DNA of 64,000 bases from an uncultured Rhodopila sp. (GCA_903851415.1 CAINOE010000086.1:62001-126000), one strand, 5' to 3'. Counted from the first letter of the stretch, positions 53,771-63,839 are shown. Made by a program: numbers and translations. Notes: a model not told the origin generated them from the letters alone.

Positions 53771-54289
53771 CTATATCACCCGCGTCCCGCGCGCGATGGC
53801 GGCGATGCCGCTGCGCGACACCTCGGCCAGGCCCAGATTCCGCATCAGCTCGATGAACGCGTCGATCTTCTCGGTCGCCCCGGTCAGCTCGAACACGAAG
53901 CTGCCGAGCGTCGTATCGACCACCCGGGCGCGGAACGTATTGCCGACCTGCAGCGCCTCGACCCGTTGTTCGGCGGAGCAGACCACCTTCACCAGCGCCA
54001 GTTCCCGCGCCACATGCGGCCCCTCCATCGTCAGGTCCGCCACGCGGTGCACCGGCACCAGACGATCAAGCTGAGCCTTGATCTGCTCGATCACCATGCT
54101 GGTGCCCGACGTCACGATATTGATCCGGCTGCGCAGCCCGGCCTCATCTATCGGCGCCACCGTCAGACTGTCGATGTTGTAGCCGCGGCCGGAGAACAGC
54201 CCGATGACCCGCGCCAAAACGCCGGCTTCGTTGTCCACCACGACCGATATGGTCGCGCTGCGTTGGGTCGTGTCAGTGATGCTGGACAT
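53771..54289 (-). CDS. ilvH: Acetolactate synthase small (regulatory) subunit
   Basis: 172 residues from ATG 54289. An N-terminal ACT domain (ATISVVVDNEAGVLARVIGLFSGRGYNIDSLTVAP) binds valine for feedback control, followed by the C-terminal ACT-like domain. Partner of the large subunit just upstream (90 bases). A longer form to 54352 lacks homology. On its other side the ATPase/DUF4276 pair separates it from ilvC. Confidence 0.95.
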   Translation of the reverse strand: MSSITDTTQRSATISVVVDNEAGVLARVIGLFSGRGYNIDSLTVAPIDEAGLRSRINIVTSGTSMVIEQIKAQLDRLVPVHRVADLTMEGPHVARELALVKVVCSAEQRVEALQVGNTFRARVVDTTLGSFVFELTGATEKIDAFIELMRNLGLAEVSRSGIAAIARGTRVI

Positions 54290-54379
54290 CGTTTCAACCG
54301 GAACTGCAAGGGGAAAAAGGAAACCCGCGCGCGCGAGGTGATGCCCCGCCACGCCCGGATAGGCGAGAAAAAGCCGCGA

Positions 54380-56158
54380 TCAGACCAGCGCAAGACCCGC
54401 GTCGGTGATCCCGGCGCCGGAGGCTTCATGCTCCGGACCCAGCAGCATCTCGTTATGCGCCGCGCCGCTGGGGATCATCGGGAAGCAGTTCTCCGCCTGG
54501 TCCACCGCGATATCGGCGATCACCGCGGTCGGGCAATCGAGCATGGCATGGATCACCGCATCCAGTTCATCGACCGACTGCGCCCGCATGCCGGTCGCAT
54601 GGTAGGACTCCGCCAGCTTGACGAAATCCGGCAGCGCGTTCGAGTAGGTCTCGGAATACCGGCTGCCATGCAGCAGTTCCTGCCACTGCCGCACCATGCC
54701 CATGTACTGGTTGTTCAGGATGAAGATCTTCACCGGCAGGCGATACTGCGCGATCGTGCCCATCTCCTGGATGTTCATCTGGATCGAGGCCTCGCCGGCG
54801 ATGTCGATCACCAGCGCATCGGGATGCGCAAGCTGCACACCCATCGCGGCCGGCAGGCCATAGCCCATGGTGCCCAGCCCGCCGGAGGTCATCCAGCGGT
54901 TCGGCTTCTCGAAATTGAAGTGCTGCGCCGCCCACATCTGGTGCTGGCCGACCTCGGTGGTGATGAAGACTTCCTGTTTGCGCGCGCGGGTGATCTCATA
55001 CAGGCGCTGGATGGCGTATTGCGGCTTGATGATGCCGCCGCGCCGCATGTCCTGGGTGAATTTCAGGCTCTTCTTTTCGCGCCAAACGTCGATCTGGCGC
55101 CACCAGGACGCCAAAGCCGGCTTGTCCACCGGCGCGTCGCTGGCCTTCCAGGCCGCCAGCAGCGCTTCGAGAGCCTTGCCCGCGTCGGCGACGATCGGGA
55201 TGTCCACGGCAACGTTCTTGTTGATGGACGACCCGTCTATGTCGATATGGATCTTCTGCGAGCCCTGGCTGAACGCGTCCAGCCGCCCGGTGATCCGGTC
55301 GTCGAAGCGCGCCCCGATGGCCAGCATGACGTCGCAGCCATGCATCGCCAGGTTCGCTTCATATGTCCCGTGCATGCCGAGCATGCCGAGGAACTGCGGA
55401 TCGCTGGCCGGATAGCTGCCCAGGCCCATCAGCGTGTTGGTGATCGGGAAGCCTGTCGTGCGGGCGAACTGCGTCAGCAGCGCCGACGCTTCCGGCCCGG
55501 CGTTGATCACGCCGCCCCCGGCATAGATGACCGGCCGCTTCGCCCCCTTCAGCAGCGCCACAGCCTTGGCGATCTGTTCGGCGTCCGGCTCGGTGCGCGG
55601 GCGATAGCTCGGGTGCTGCACCGTCGGCTCCGCATACGGAGCCTTGTTGATCACGATGTCCTTCGGCAGATCGATCACCACCGGGCCGGGGCGGCCATGG
55701 CTGGCGACATAGAACGCCTCATGCACCACACGCGCGAGGTCTTCCGGCCGCTTGACCAGGTAGTTGTGCTTTGTCGCCGGCCGGGTGATGCCGGTGGTGT
55801 CGGCTTCCTGGAACGCATCGTTGCCAATCAGATGCGTCGGCACCTGTCCGGTCAGGCAGACGATCGGGATGCTGTCCATCAGCGCATCGACCAGTCCGGT
55901 GACCGCGTTCGTCGCGCCCGGCCCCGAGGTCACAAGCACGCAGCCGGTGCGGCCCGTGGACCGGGCATAGCCCTCGGCCGCATGCACCGCCGCCTGCTCG
56001 TGCCGCACCAGGATGTGGCGGATCGAGTTCTGCTGGAACAGCGCATCGTAAATCGGCAAAACGGCGCCGCCGGGATAGCCGAAGATGATCTCTACGCCCT
56101 GATCCTTAAGCGCCCGTAGAAGAATTTCCGCTCCCGACTGAGTCAATTCCGCCGCCAT
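54380..56158 (-). CDS. ilvB: Acetolactate synthase large (catalytic) subunit
   Basis: 592 residues of ThDP-dependent enzyme. The catalytic Glu is in RHEQAAVHAAEGYARSTG; the ThDP/Mg motif GEASIQMNIQEMGTIAQYRLPVKIFILNN starts with G and ends NN. FAD-binding middle domain present. Condenses two pyruvates. Comes 55 bases after miaA on the same strand; whether miaA is in the same transcript is uncertain. Confidence 0.97.
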   Translation of the reverse strand: MAAELTQSGAEILLRALKDQGVEIIFGYPGGAVLPIYDALFQQNSIRHILVRHEQAAVHAAEGYARSTGRTGCVLVTSGPGATNAVTGLVDALMDSIPIVCLTGQVPTHLIGNDAFQEADTTGITRPATKHNYLVKRPEDLARVVHEAFYVASHGRPGPVVIDLPKDIVINKAPYAEPTVQHPSYRPRTEPDAEQIAKAVALLKGAKRPVIYAGGGVINAGPEASALLTQFARTTGFPITNTLMGLGSYPASDPQFLGMLGMHGTYEANLAMHGCDVMLAIGARFDDRITGRLDAFSQGSQKIHIDIDGSSINKNVAVDIPIVADAGKALEALLAAWKASDAPVDKPALASWWRQIDVWREKKSLKFTQDMRRGGIIKPQYAIQRLYEITRARKQEVFITTEVGQHQMWAAQHFNFEKPNRWMTSGGLGTMGYGLPAAMGVQLAHPDALVIDIAGEASIQMNIQEMGTIAQYRLPVKIFILNNQYMGMVRQWQELLHGSRYSETYSNALPDFVKLAESYHATGMRAQSVDELDAVIHAMLDCPTAVIADIAVDQAENCFPMIPSGAAHNEMLLGPEHEASGAGITDAGLALV

Positions 56159-56213
56159 GTCCGGTTCCCGTTGCTGAATACCGGCGGACGGTTAGGCCGG
56201 TTGAAACCGGGGG

Positions 56214-57173
56214 TCAACCCAAGTTTTCAATAAACATGAACAAATCAGCGCGTTCGCTTTCCGAAAGTTGCTCTAAACGAGAAAATCGCGCATTAATCCG
56301 CAATATGCGGGTCTGGGGTGCAAGCACGTGATGACGAAACCATGTCGCCTGGCGCTTTGTGTACTGGCCGGTAACCAGCTCCGTCCGCCGCCCGGCCTCC
56401 TGCAAGGACAAATCGCCGCGCAGATGCGCCGACAGTTCCGGCACGCCATGCGCCCGCATTGCCGGCAGGCTCGGGTCGAGATCGAGTGCCGCCAACCGCC
56501 GCACTTCGTCCAGCGCGCCCTGCCGCATCATGCTGCCGAACCGCATGGCGATGGCAGCGCGCAGGCTGTCGCGCGGAGGGTCGAGCAGGATGGCGGAAAA
56601 GCGCCATGGGGCCGGCTCGGACCTGCGGTCCTGCCAGGCCGCCAGGCCAAGACCTGTGCCGCGCCAGACTTCCCAGGCGCGCGCCACACGCTGGCTGTCC
56701 TCGGGCTTCAGCCGCGCGGCGGTGAGCGGATCGACGGCGGCCAGCTCGGCGTGCAGCGCGGCGGGGCCGCGCCCGGCCAGCAGCGCGCGCGCCTCCGCCC
56801 GCGCGTCCGGCCCCGGATCGGGCACATCGGCGATGCCATCCGTCAGCGCCGCGAAATACATTCCCGAGCCGCCGGTCAGTATCGGCAGGCGGCCGGCGCT
56901 CCGGGCTTCCTGCATCGCCGCCAGCGCCTGTTCCCGCCACCACGCCACGCTGCCGGCCTCGGCGGCGGGACGGATGCCGTAAAGACGGTGGGGAACGAGA
57001 CCCTCTTCATCAGGCGTCGGCCGCGCTGTGAGAACGCGGAGTTCCTGATACACCTGCATCGAATCGGTGTTGATGATGGTGCCGCCGAGGCGCCGTGCGA
57101 TGTCCAGCGCCAGCGCGGACTTGCCGCTGGCCGTCGGCCCCGCGACAAGCAGCGCGCCGGGCCAATCGGCCAT
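56214..57173 (-). CDS. miaA: tRNA dimethylallyltransferase (delta(2)-isopentenyl-diphosphate transferase)
   Basis: 319 residues from ATG 57173. P-loop GPTASGKSALALDIARRL, then DSMQVYQELRVLTARPT and GGSGMYFAALTDG. Transfers a dimethylallyl group to A37 of tRNAs reading UNN codons. The C-terminal half (TGQYTKRQATWFRHH) is intact. A tiny gene lies five bases upstream, on the same strand. Confidence 0.95.
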   Translation of the reverse strand: MADWPGALLVAGPTASGKSALALDIARRLGGTIINTDSMQVYQELRVLTARPTPDEEGLVPHRLYGIRPAAEAGSVAWWREQALAAMQEARSAGRLPILTGGSGMYFAALTDGIADVPDPGPDARAEARALLAGRGPAALHAELAAVDPLTAARLKPEDSQRVARAWEVWRGTGLGLAAWQDRRSEPAPWRFSAILLDPPRDSLRAAIAMRFGSMMRQGALDEVRRLAALDLDPSLPAMRAHGVPELSAHLRGDLSLQEAGRRTELVTGQYTKRQATWFRHHVLAPQTRILRINARFSRLEQLSESERADLFMFIENLG

Positions 57174-57178
57174 CGCGG

Positions 57179-57346
57179 TCAGGGAAACAGGCGACACGGC
57201 GTCATCGCGCCGGTTTCATCACGCACGAAGAACTGCCTGGCATTTTCGGTTTCGCGGATAAGCGCTTCACACAGGCGCAAGGCGTTACTGACCGCTTCGG
57301 TATAAGACGCGGCCTCGGTCTTCAGCGTCAGCACTGTTTCCCTCAT
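57179..57346 (-). CDS. Small hypothetical protein upstream of miaA
   Basis: 55 residues from ATG 57346 (MRETVLTLKTEAASYTEAVSNALRLCEALIRETENARQFFVRDETGAMTPCRLFP), largely amphipathic helix. It ends five bases before the miaA start, so it may be translated with it. A longer frame up to 57415 is unlikely as it would run into the divergent serB start region. No family recognised; the protein-like composition supports it being real. Confidence 0.45.
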   Translation of the reverse strand: MRETVLTLKTEAASYTEAVSNALRLCEALIRETENARQFFVRDETGAMTPCRLFP

Positions 57347-57413
57347 GGTTCTGCGCACCCGTTCCGGCATTCGCTTGCATGTCCGGCAGCCCGCTGTCAG
57401 GTTCCCGGCCGCC

Positions 57414-58289
57414 ATGAACTACGTAACGACCATCGTCGCCCGGCGCGAGGCTATCACCCTCACCCCCGCCATTATCAATCAAATCCGCAACGCCCTGCGC
57501 GGTGCGCCGCCCGTCATCCTGTCGGCGGGGGAGGCGGCGGATATCCCGCTGTCAGCGCCGCCGGGCCCGGACTTGCTGCTCGCGGCGCTGGAGGGCAGGC
57601 CGATCGACGCGATTACGGTGAAAACCAGGGCGCGGCGCAAGGCGCTGCTGCTGGCCGACATGGACAGCACCATCGTCACCGGCGAGACGCTGGACGAACT
57701 CGCCGGTTTCGCCGGCATCGGCGAGACGATTGCCGCCATCACAGCCCGCGCGATGCGCGGCGAACTGGACTTCAAGGAGGCGCTGCGGGAGCGCGTGGCG
57801 ATGCTCAAGGGTCTGAACCTGGACGCGTTGGAAAAGACCTGGGAGCGCATCCAACTGACCGAAGGCGCGCGGGAACTGGTCGCGACGATGCGGTCGAAGG
57901 GCGCGCTGACGGCGCTGATCTCCGGCGGGTTCAGCTTTTTCACTGGCAAGGTGGCGGCGCAGCTCGGCTTCGACGTGCACCGGTCGAACACCCTGCTGGA
58001 CGATGGCGTGGCGCTCACCGGGCAGGTTGGCGAGCCGATTATCGATCGGGACAGCAAACTGGCCGCGTTGACCGAACTGGCGGCGCAGCGCGGGTTGAAG
58101 CTGTCGGCGACGTTGGCGGTGGGCGACGGCGCCAACGATCTCGATATGATCCGTGCCGCCGGGCTGGGTGTGGCGTTCCACGCCAAGCCGATCGTCGCGG
58201 CCGAGGCGCGGGCGAAGGTCGAGCATGCGGATTTGCGGGCGCTCCTGTTCGCGCAAGGCTATCCGGCGTCGGAATTCGCCGATGTCTAA
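57414..58289 (+). CDS. serB: Phosphoserine phosphatase
   Basis: 291 residues from ATG 57414. HAD motif I DMDSTIVTGETLDELA with nucleophile and acid Asp, motif II in LISGGFSFF, and motif IV GDGANDLDMI. The N-terminal part (about 1-75) is a degenerate ACT-like domain. Last step of serine synthesis. Divergent from the small gene before miaA. Start chosen by homology; the frame extends upstream to 57345. Confidence 0.94.
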   Translation: MNYVTTIVARREAITLTPAIINQIRNALRGAPPVILSAGEAADIPLSAPPGPDLLLAALEGRPIDAITVKTRARRKALLLADMDSTIVTGETLDELAGFAGIGETIAAITARAMRGELDFKEALRERVAMLKGLNLDALEKTWERIQLTEGARELVATMRSKGALTALISGGFSFFTGKVAAQLGFDVHRSNTLLDDGVALTGQVGEPIIDRDSKLAALTELAAQRGLKLSATLAVGDGANDLDMIRAAGLGVAFHAKPIVAAEARAKVEHADLRALLFAQGYPASEFADV

Positions 58290-58348
58290 ACGCCAGCCCG
58301 CGTTGACCTGAAACCGCCCTGACAACATCCGGTCCCTGAGGATCGCGC

Positions 58349-59319
58349 ATGACAGACCCGGCCCATCCGGAGACCGCCTCGCTGGCCGGCGTCTTTCTGT
58401 CCTGCGCTGACGCGCTGGCCGGCACCGCCAGCGCCGGCGATGCCGCTTCTGAGGGGCTGCATCGGCTCGGCTATCGGGATGACGCGCCGAGCCTGGCCCC
58501 CCACCGTGTCCGTCTCTTGCGCGCGGCCACCCGCTTCAGCCGGGTCTTCACGCTCGACTCCCCTGACGCGCCAGGGCTGGTCGCGGTCGGGGCGGAGGCT
58601 GATCCGGCGTGCCTCGGGCTGTCCGGGCAAGCGCTGGGCGGGGCGGCCGGAAAGGGAGTCACGTTCCAGTCCGCGTTCGAAGGCTGCATCGGCGAGGGTG
58701 TCGAATATCTGTCATCCTTCCTCATGCCGGGCGATTTGGTCGAACGGCTGCCGGCCGGGGCGGCGATCGAGCCGGGGCCGGTGACGGGTCTGTGGGACAG
58801 TCTGCGCCCGTTCCTGCGGCGGTCGGACGCCGAGTCCATCGACTGGACCGTCGCCGTGGACGTGGCCGACGGCCGGCCGGTGCGTGTGCCGCTCGATCTT
58901 TGCCTGCGCCGGCCGGCGGCCGAACGCGACATCGATATTCCCTGGCCGCTCAGCGTCGGGTGCGCGGCGGGCACGGATGCGCTCTCCGCCACCCTCTCCG
59001 CATTGCTCGAACTGATCGAGCGGCATGCCGTCACCGCCTGGTGGAACGAAGGCCGCCCGGGGCGCGCCGTCGCCCTCGACTCGCCGGCCACTACCGCCGG
59101 TTCCGCGGTGCTAACCCGGCTGCGCGGCGCCGCCGGCCGCCGGATGACCTGGCTGCTCGACATTACGCAAGCGGACCTGCCGGTGCCGTGCTTCGCCGCC
59201 GTATCGTGCGATCGCGGAGGGCGGGGCGTTTGCCTCGGCTTGCCGCCAGCCTGTCCGCGGCGGCCGCAGCGCGCGGCGCGCGCCAGGATCGCTCGCCCGC
59301 GGGCATTCCGCTGTTCTGA
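58349..59319 (+). pseudogene. YcaO-family gene, frameshifted and C-terminally truncated
   Basis: From ATG 58349 reads a typical alphaproteobacterial YcaO-like protein: FQSAFEGCIGEGVEYLSSF and GCAAGTDALSATLSALLELIERHAVTAWW (ATP-binding region). At about 59237-59240 (GVCLG) the conserved sequence moves to the next frame (LAASLSAAAAARGARQDRSPAGIPLF, stop 59317-59319), while the original frame runs on as low-quality Arg/Pro-rich sequence to 59422. The rest of the C-terminal domain, including the final Pro-rich tail, is missing. YcaO enzymes activate peptide amides for azoline formation or act in S12 methylthiolation. Likely inactive. Confidence 0.72.
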
Positions 59320-59379
59320 CCGGCCGCCGCCCCGGATTTCGTGTGAAACAATCGCCAGGTGTGTTAAGCAGCCAAGCTG

Positions 59380-61980
59380 TTGCGCCGGACGAGGATTTAT
59401 GTCCCTGCAACGAACCGGTTGAAGGCTTTGGCCCCCGGCCATGGAGATGACCATGTTTCAGCCCCCGGCCGGCGGCGGAGGTCCGGGTTGCCTGGCCTGA
59501 CACCGAACGGCATCAGGGCGCAATCCTGGCGCTGGCTGGCAATCGCAGCGTCTGTGGTTCTGCTGTGGGCCGCGATCGGGCTGACGCTGTGGCACGACCG
59601 CGCGCTGGCCGAACAGGGCGCGGTGAAGGATACCGCCAATCTGGCGCGCACCTTCGAGGAAAGCATTACCCGGACAGTCGAGGCGGTCGACCAGACGCTG
59701 CTGTTCCTGCGCGACGAGTATCAGGAGCACCAGGCCTCGTTTCTTCAGCAAACCTGGGCGGAGAACCATTCCTTCCTGAACGACCTGCATGTGCAGATAG
59801 CCATGGCGGACCGCGGCGGCAAGGCGATCTGGACCAACCTCGGTCCCGTCGACCGGACGATAGACATCTCCGATCGCGAGCATTTTCAGGTGCAGAAGGC
59901 GAGCAAGGACGACTCCCTGTTCATCAGCCGGCCTTTGATCGGCCGCCAATCGAACAAATGGAGCATTCAGTTCGTCCGCAAATTGCTGGCGCCGGACGGA
60001 TCGTTCGATGGCATTGCAGTCGTGTCGCTGGATCCGAACTACCTGTCCCGGTTTTACGCCTCGATTGCCATCGGCAACGGGACCATCCTGCTGGCCAATA
60101 CCGGCGGCATCATCCTGGCTCGCGCGCCGGCTTCCGCTTCGTTGATCGGCCGCCAGTTGCCGGCGGGAAGCGAGAGCCGGTTGCTGAAGGGCCCGCCGAG
60201 CGGCAGTTTCCGCACGATCAGCGATATCGACCAAGTGGAGCGGATCGTCAGCTTTCGGCGGCTGGACGGATACCCGCTCGTCGTTGCCGTCGGATTGGCA
60301 GCCAGCGACGTGTTCGCCGTCTATGGCCGCAATGAACGGCTCTATATGGCCGCCGGCATCGTTCTGTCCGCCGGTATCATCGTCGCCGGCCTGGCGATGC
60401 AGCGTCAGCGGCGCCTGCTGATCGATTCGCGCCAAACCCTGGCGGTGACCCTGGACAACATGTCGCAGGGCATCGCCATGATCCGCGCCGACGGAAGCGT
60501 GCCGGTGGTCAACCGGCGCGCAATTTCGCTGCTGGGCTTGCCGCCGGAGCTGATGACCGGCCGGGTCATGCTCAGGGACGTGGTCGAATGGCAGGTAGCC
60601 AACGGGGAATTCGGCGACGAGGCGACCCTTGATCCAACCCTGGCACGCCTGCTGCGGGAGAAGGGCAGGCATCTCCACGACTATGTGTATGAGCGCACCC
60701 GGCCCAACGGAACGGTTCTGGAAGTGCGCAGCCAGACCCTTCCGGACGGTGGCGTCGTCTGCACCTATACCGACATCACCGAACGCAAAGCCAACGAGGC
60801 GGCGCTGGCCGAGGCTCAGGTCCGGGTGGCCCATGCCGAACGCATGCAGGCGCTCGGCCAACTGGCCGGGGGTATCGCGCACGACTTCAACAACATTTTG
60901 CAAGCCGTTCAGGGCGCCGCCAGCCTGATCGATCGGCGCGCCGCGGGCGATGCTGAAACTATCAAGCGGTTTGCCCGGATGATCCTGGAGGCCACCGGCC
61001 GCGGCGCCTCCATCACCCGCCGGCTGCTGGCCTTCGCGCGGCGGGGCGAGCTGCGTGCCGAACCGGTGGAGCCGAAGGCGCTTCTGCACGATCTGGGCGA
61101 TGTCCTGAGCCAAACGCTGGGTGCCGCGATTTCAGTGATTGTCGAGATTGCCGGCGACCTGCCGGCGGTGCTGGCGGACAAGGGGCAGTTGGAAACCGCG
61201 CTGGTCAACCTTGCCACCAATGCGCGCGACGCCATGCCCAACGGCGGCACGCTGCGATTTCATGGCGCGACCGAGATGGTGCCGGCCGGCGCGGTCCACC
61301 CGGCGGATTTGCGGCCGGGGCGGTATGTGCGTTTGACGATCTCGGATGACGGGACGGGGATGGAGCGGACGATGCTCGCGCGGGCCTCGGAGCCGTTCTT
61401 CACGACCAAGCCGATCGGCCAGGGCACCGGGCTGGGTTTGTCGATGGTGAAGGGCTTCACCGAGCAAAGCGGCGGCGGCATGACGATCGACAGCGCGCCC
61501 GGCCGCGGCACCGTGGTGACGATGTGGCTTCCGGCGGTCGATCGGGCGGACATCGCGCCGCCAACCCGCCCCCTGACGCCGGCGCGCATCCCCGCCGATC
61601 GGCCGAGACGGGTTGTGCTGGTGGATGACGAGGCCATGGTGCGGGACACGCTGGCGGCCGGCCTCGAAGATGCCGGCTACGCCGTGATCGTCCGAAAAAG
61701 CGGATCGGAGGCTCTGGCCCTGCTGCGATCGGCCGAGGCGGTGGATGTGCTGGTCAGCGACCTGTCGATGCCGGGGATGGATGGCCTGACGGTCATCAAG
61801 GAAGCTCAGCGCATCCGTCCCGGGCTGCCGGCCGTGCTGCTGACCGGCTACGCCGGCCATGGTGCGCAACTCGCCGTCGGACGCGCGCTGGAGAGGTCGT
61901 TTGCATTGGTGCGAAAACCCGTCCAGGCCAGACAACTGTCCGACAAGATCGAGGCGCTGCTGGCCGTGGCGCCGGTTTGA
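59380..61980 (+). CDS. Hybrid sensor histidine kinase/response regulator
   Basis: Up to 866 residues; the true start is uncertain because the first about 45 codons look non-conserved (a TTG at 59488 is an alternative). Two membrane helices (about 49-70 and 328-348) flank a periplasmic dCache/PDC sensor. Then a PAS domain (about 360-470), HisKA with His in ALGQLAGGIAHDFNNILQAV, a HATPase with NLATNARDAMPNGG and GTGLGLSMVKGFTEQSGG, and a C-terminal receiver with phospho-acceptor Asp in VLVSDLSMPGMDG. No adjacent regulator. Signal unknown. Confidence 0.9.
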   Translation: MRRTRIYVPATNRLKALAPGHGDDHVSAPGRRRRSGLPGLTPNGIRAQSWRWLAIAASVVLLWAAIGLTLWHDRALAEQGAVKDTANLARTFEESITRTVEAVDQTLLFLRDEYQEHQASFLQQTWAENHSFLNDLHVQIAMADRGGKAIWTNLGPVDRTIDISDREHFQVQKASKDDSLFISRPLIGRQSNKWSIQFVRKLLAPDGSFDGIAVVSLDPNYLSRFYASIAIGNGTILLANTGGIILARAPASASLIGRQLPAGSESRLLKGPPSGSFRTISDIDQVERIVSFRRLDGYPLVVAVGLAASDVFAVYGRNERLYMAAGIVLSAGIIVAGLAMQRQRRLLIDSRQTLAVTLDNMSQGIAMIRADGSVPVVNRRAISLLGLPPELMTGRVMLRDVVEWQVANGEFGDEATLDPTLARLLREKGRHLHDYVYERTRPNGTVLEVRSQTLPDGGVVCTYTDITERKANEAALAEAQVRVAHAERMQALGQLAGGIAHDFNNILQAVQGAASLIDRRAAGDAETIKRFARMILEATGRGASITRRLLAFARRGELRAEPVEPKALLHDLGDVLSQTLGAAISVIVEIAGDLPAVLADKGQLETALVNLATNARDAMPNGGTLRFHGATEMVPAGAVHPADLRPGRYVRLTISDDGTGMERTMLARASEPFFTTKPIGQGTGLGLSMVKGFTEQSGGGMTIDSAPGRGTVVTMWLPAVDRADIAPPTRPLTPARIPADRPRRVVLVDDEAMVRDTLAAGLEDAGYAVIVRKSGSEALALLRSAEAVDVLVSDLSMPGMDGLTVIKEAQRIRPGLPAVLLTGYAGHGAQLAVGRALERSFALVRKPVQARQLSDKIEALLAVAPV

Positions 61981-62073
61981 TGCCAGTCCGCCAGCGTCAC
62001 GGTCCATGTCCAGGCCATGACAGTACGCGGCGATCTCGACCGCGATGCCGATACGGGCCAGGCGATCGTCCCG

Positions 62074-63153
62074 CTACGCCCCAAGCACTTCGATCGACGT
62101 GGACTTGATCAGCCCAAGCACAGCACTCCCCGGTTCCAGCGCGAGGCGCTCAATAGCGTCCGGTGTCACCCGCGACAGCAAAACCCCGTCCGGCAGAGCG
62201 ATTTCCACCAGCACCGACTTCCGCCGGTCCCCGTCGGTCAGCCGCCGCACAGTGGCGGGGATGATGTTGTGAAGACTGATAGCCTCCGGCACCCGGTTGG
62301 CCAGAATGACCTCCCGCGCCGGAATCCGGACGCGGCATTCGGCGCCGACCGCAGCGTCCAGGCAGGGGACCCATAGCGAGATCCCGCCGCCTTCCAGCCG
62401 GGTCAGCACGCGGTCGCCATCGTGCTCGGCCACCCGGCAGACCAGCACCGCGCCCGCATCGTCGCGCTGCCCCAGCGGCAAATCGGCCCGCCCGGCGATG
62501 TCCGGCACCGAACCGCAGGCCACAACGCGGCCCCTTTCCAGCAGCACCACCGAATCGCCCAACTGAGACAACTCGTCCGGCGAGTGCGTCACGTAGATGA
62601 TCGGCAATCGCAGCGCGGTCTTGAGCCGCGTCAGGAACGGCAAAATCTCCGCCTTGCGCGGCGCATCGAGGCTGGCCAGCGGCTCATCCATCAGCAGCAG
62701 ATGCGGCTGCGCCAGCAGGCCGCGGCCGATGGCGACGCGCTGGCGCTCCCCGCCGGACAGCGTTTTCGGCCGGCGGTCCAGCAGGTGGCCGATGCCGAGC
62801 AGATCGACCACCTCGTCGAAGCGGATCGATCCCGGCTCGGTCCGCCGCATGCCGAAGCGCAGGTTCGTCTCGATCGTCATGTGCGGAAACAGCTTGGCGT
62901 CCTGGAACACGAGGCCCACGCGCCGCCGCTCCGGCGGCAGCCAGACGCCGGACCGGGTGTCGCACAGCACCTTGTCATCGACGCTGATATGGCACTCGTC
63001 CGGCCTGAACAGGCCGGCGGCGGCGTTGATGACGGTGGTCTTGCCGCAGCCGGACGGACCGAACAGCATCGTCACGCCCGGCGAGGGAACCTCGAACGCC
63101 ATGTCCATGTCGATCGACGGGAAATGATGGCGCAGCCGGAACGCGAGCGTCAT
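62074..63153 (-). CDS. modC: Molybdate ABC transporter ATP-binding protein
   Basis: 359 residues from ATG 63153. Walker A GPSGCGKTT, signature LSGGERQRVAIGR, Walker B LLLMDEPLASLD and a C-terminal TOBE/Mop domain (after about residue 290) for oxyanion sensing. Start overlaps the modB stop by ATGA. Energises molybdate uptake with ModB and ModA. Converges with the hybrid kinase gene. Confidence 0.95.
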   Translation of the reverse strand: MTLAFRLRHHFPSIDMDMAFEVPSPGVTMLFGPSGCGKTTVINAAAGLFRPDECHISVDDKVLCDTRSGVWLPPERRRVGLVFQDAKLFPHMTIETNLRFGMRRTEPGSIRFDEVVDLLGIGHLLDRRPKTLSGGERQRVAIGRGLLAQPHLLLMDEPLASLDAPRKAEILPFLTRLKTALRLPIIYVTHSPDELSQLGDSVVLLERGRVVACGSVPDIAGRADLPLGQRDDAGAVLVCRVAEHDGDRVLTRLEGGGISLWVPCLDAAVGAECRVRIPAREVILANRVPEAISLHNIIPATVRRLTDGDRRKSVLVEIALPDGVLLSRVTPDAIERLALEPGSAVLGLIKSTSIEVLGA

Positions 63154-63839
63154 CGGCCCAGCGCCACGTTCAGCCGCTTGCCAAGCCATTCCGACAGCAG
63201 CAGGCCGATCAGGGCGAGAGTGAGGGACACCATGGACAGTTCGGCAGCCTTGGCCTCGCCGCCCGGCACCTGCAGCGCGGAGTAGATCGCCAGCGGCAGG
63301 GTCTGCGTCTGTCCGGGGATGTTGGCGGCGAAGGTGATGACCGCGCCGAACTCGCCGAGGCAGGTCGCGTAGGCGACGATCCCGCCCACCAGGATGCCCG
63401 GCGAGGCGAGCGGCAGGGTGATGTTGAACAGCCGGTCCAGCCGCCCGGCGCCAAGCGTGCGGGCCGCCTGTTCGAGCCCGAAATCCGCGGCTTCCAGCGA
63501 CAGCCGGATCGACCGGACCATCACCGGGAAGGTCATCACCGCGCAGGCCAGGCTGGCGCCCGCCGTGGTGAACACCAGCCGGATGCCGAGGTAGTCGTAC
63601 AGCAGCGACCCGATGGGGCCGCGGATGCCGAACAGGATCAGCAGCAGCCAGCCGGTGACGACCGGCGGCAGCACCAGCGGCAGATGCACGAAGGCATTCA
63701 GCAGCGAGCGGCCCGGGAAGCGGTGCCGCACCAGCACCCAGGCGGTGATCACCGCCAGCGGCAGGCCAAAGCCGACGGCGCGCGCGGCGACGATCAGAGT
63801 GAGCCGGACGGCGGTCCATTCTTCGGAGGTAAGGTTCAT
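63150..63839 (-). CDS. modB: Molybdate ABC transporter permease
   Basis: 229 residues from ATG 63839, five or six membrane helices, with the EAA-type loop RSIRLSLEAADFGLEQAARTLGAGRLDRLFNITLPLASPGI. Length and LGEFGAVITFAANIPGQTQTLPLAIY are typical of ModB. The gene overlaps modC by four bases. The long 120-base interval to modA is filled by the dispersed repeat. Confidence 0.94.
   Translation of the reverse strand: MNLTSEEWTAVRLTLIVAARAVGFGLPLAVITAWVLVRHRFPGRSLLNAFVHLPLVLPPVVTGWLLLILFGIRGPIGSLLYDYLGIRLVFTTAGASLACAVMTFPVMVRSIRLSLEAADFGLEQAARTLGAGRLDRLFNITLPLASPGILVGGIVAYATCLGEFGAVITFAANIPGQTQTLPLAIYSALQVPGGEAKAAELSMVSLTLALIGLLLSEWLGKRLNVALGR

Noticed and set aside
53255-56119. 954-codon plus-strand frame
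   Set aside because: Antisense to ilvB, ilvH and the ATPase gene; no family motif and typical low-information composition of a GC-rich shadow.
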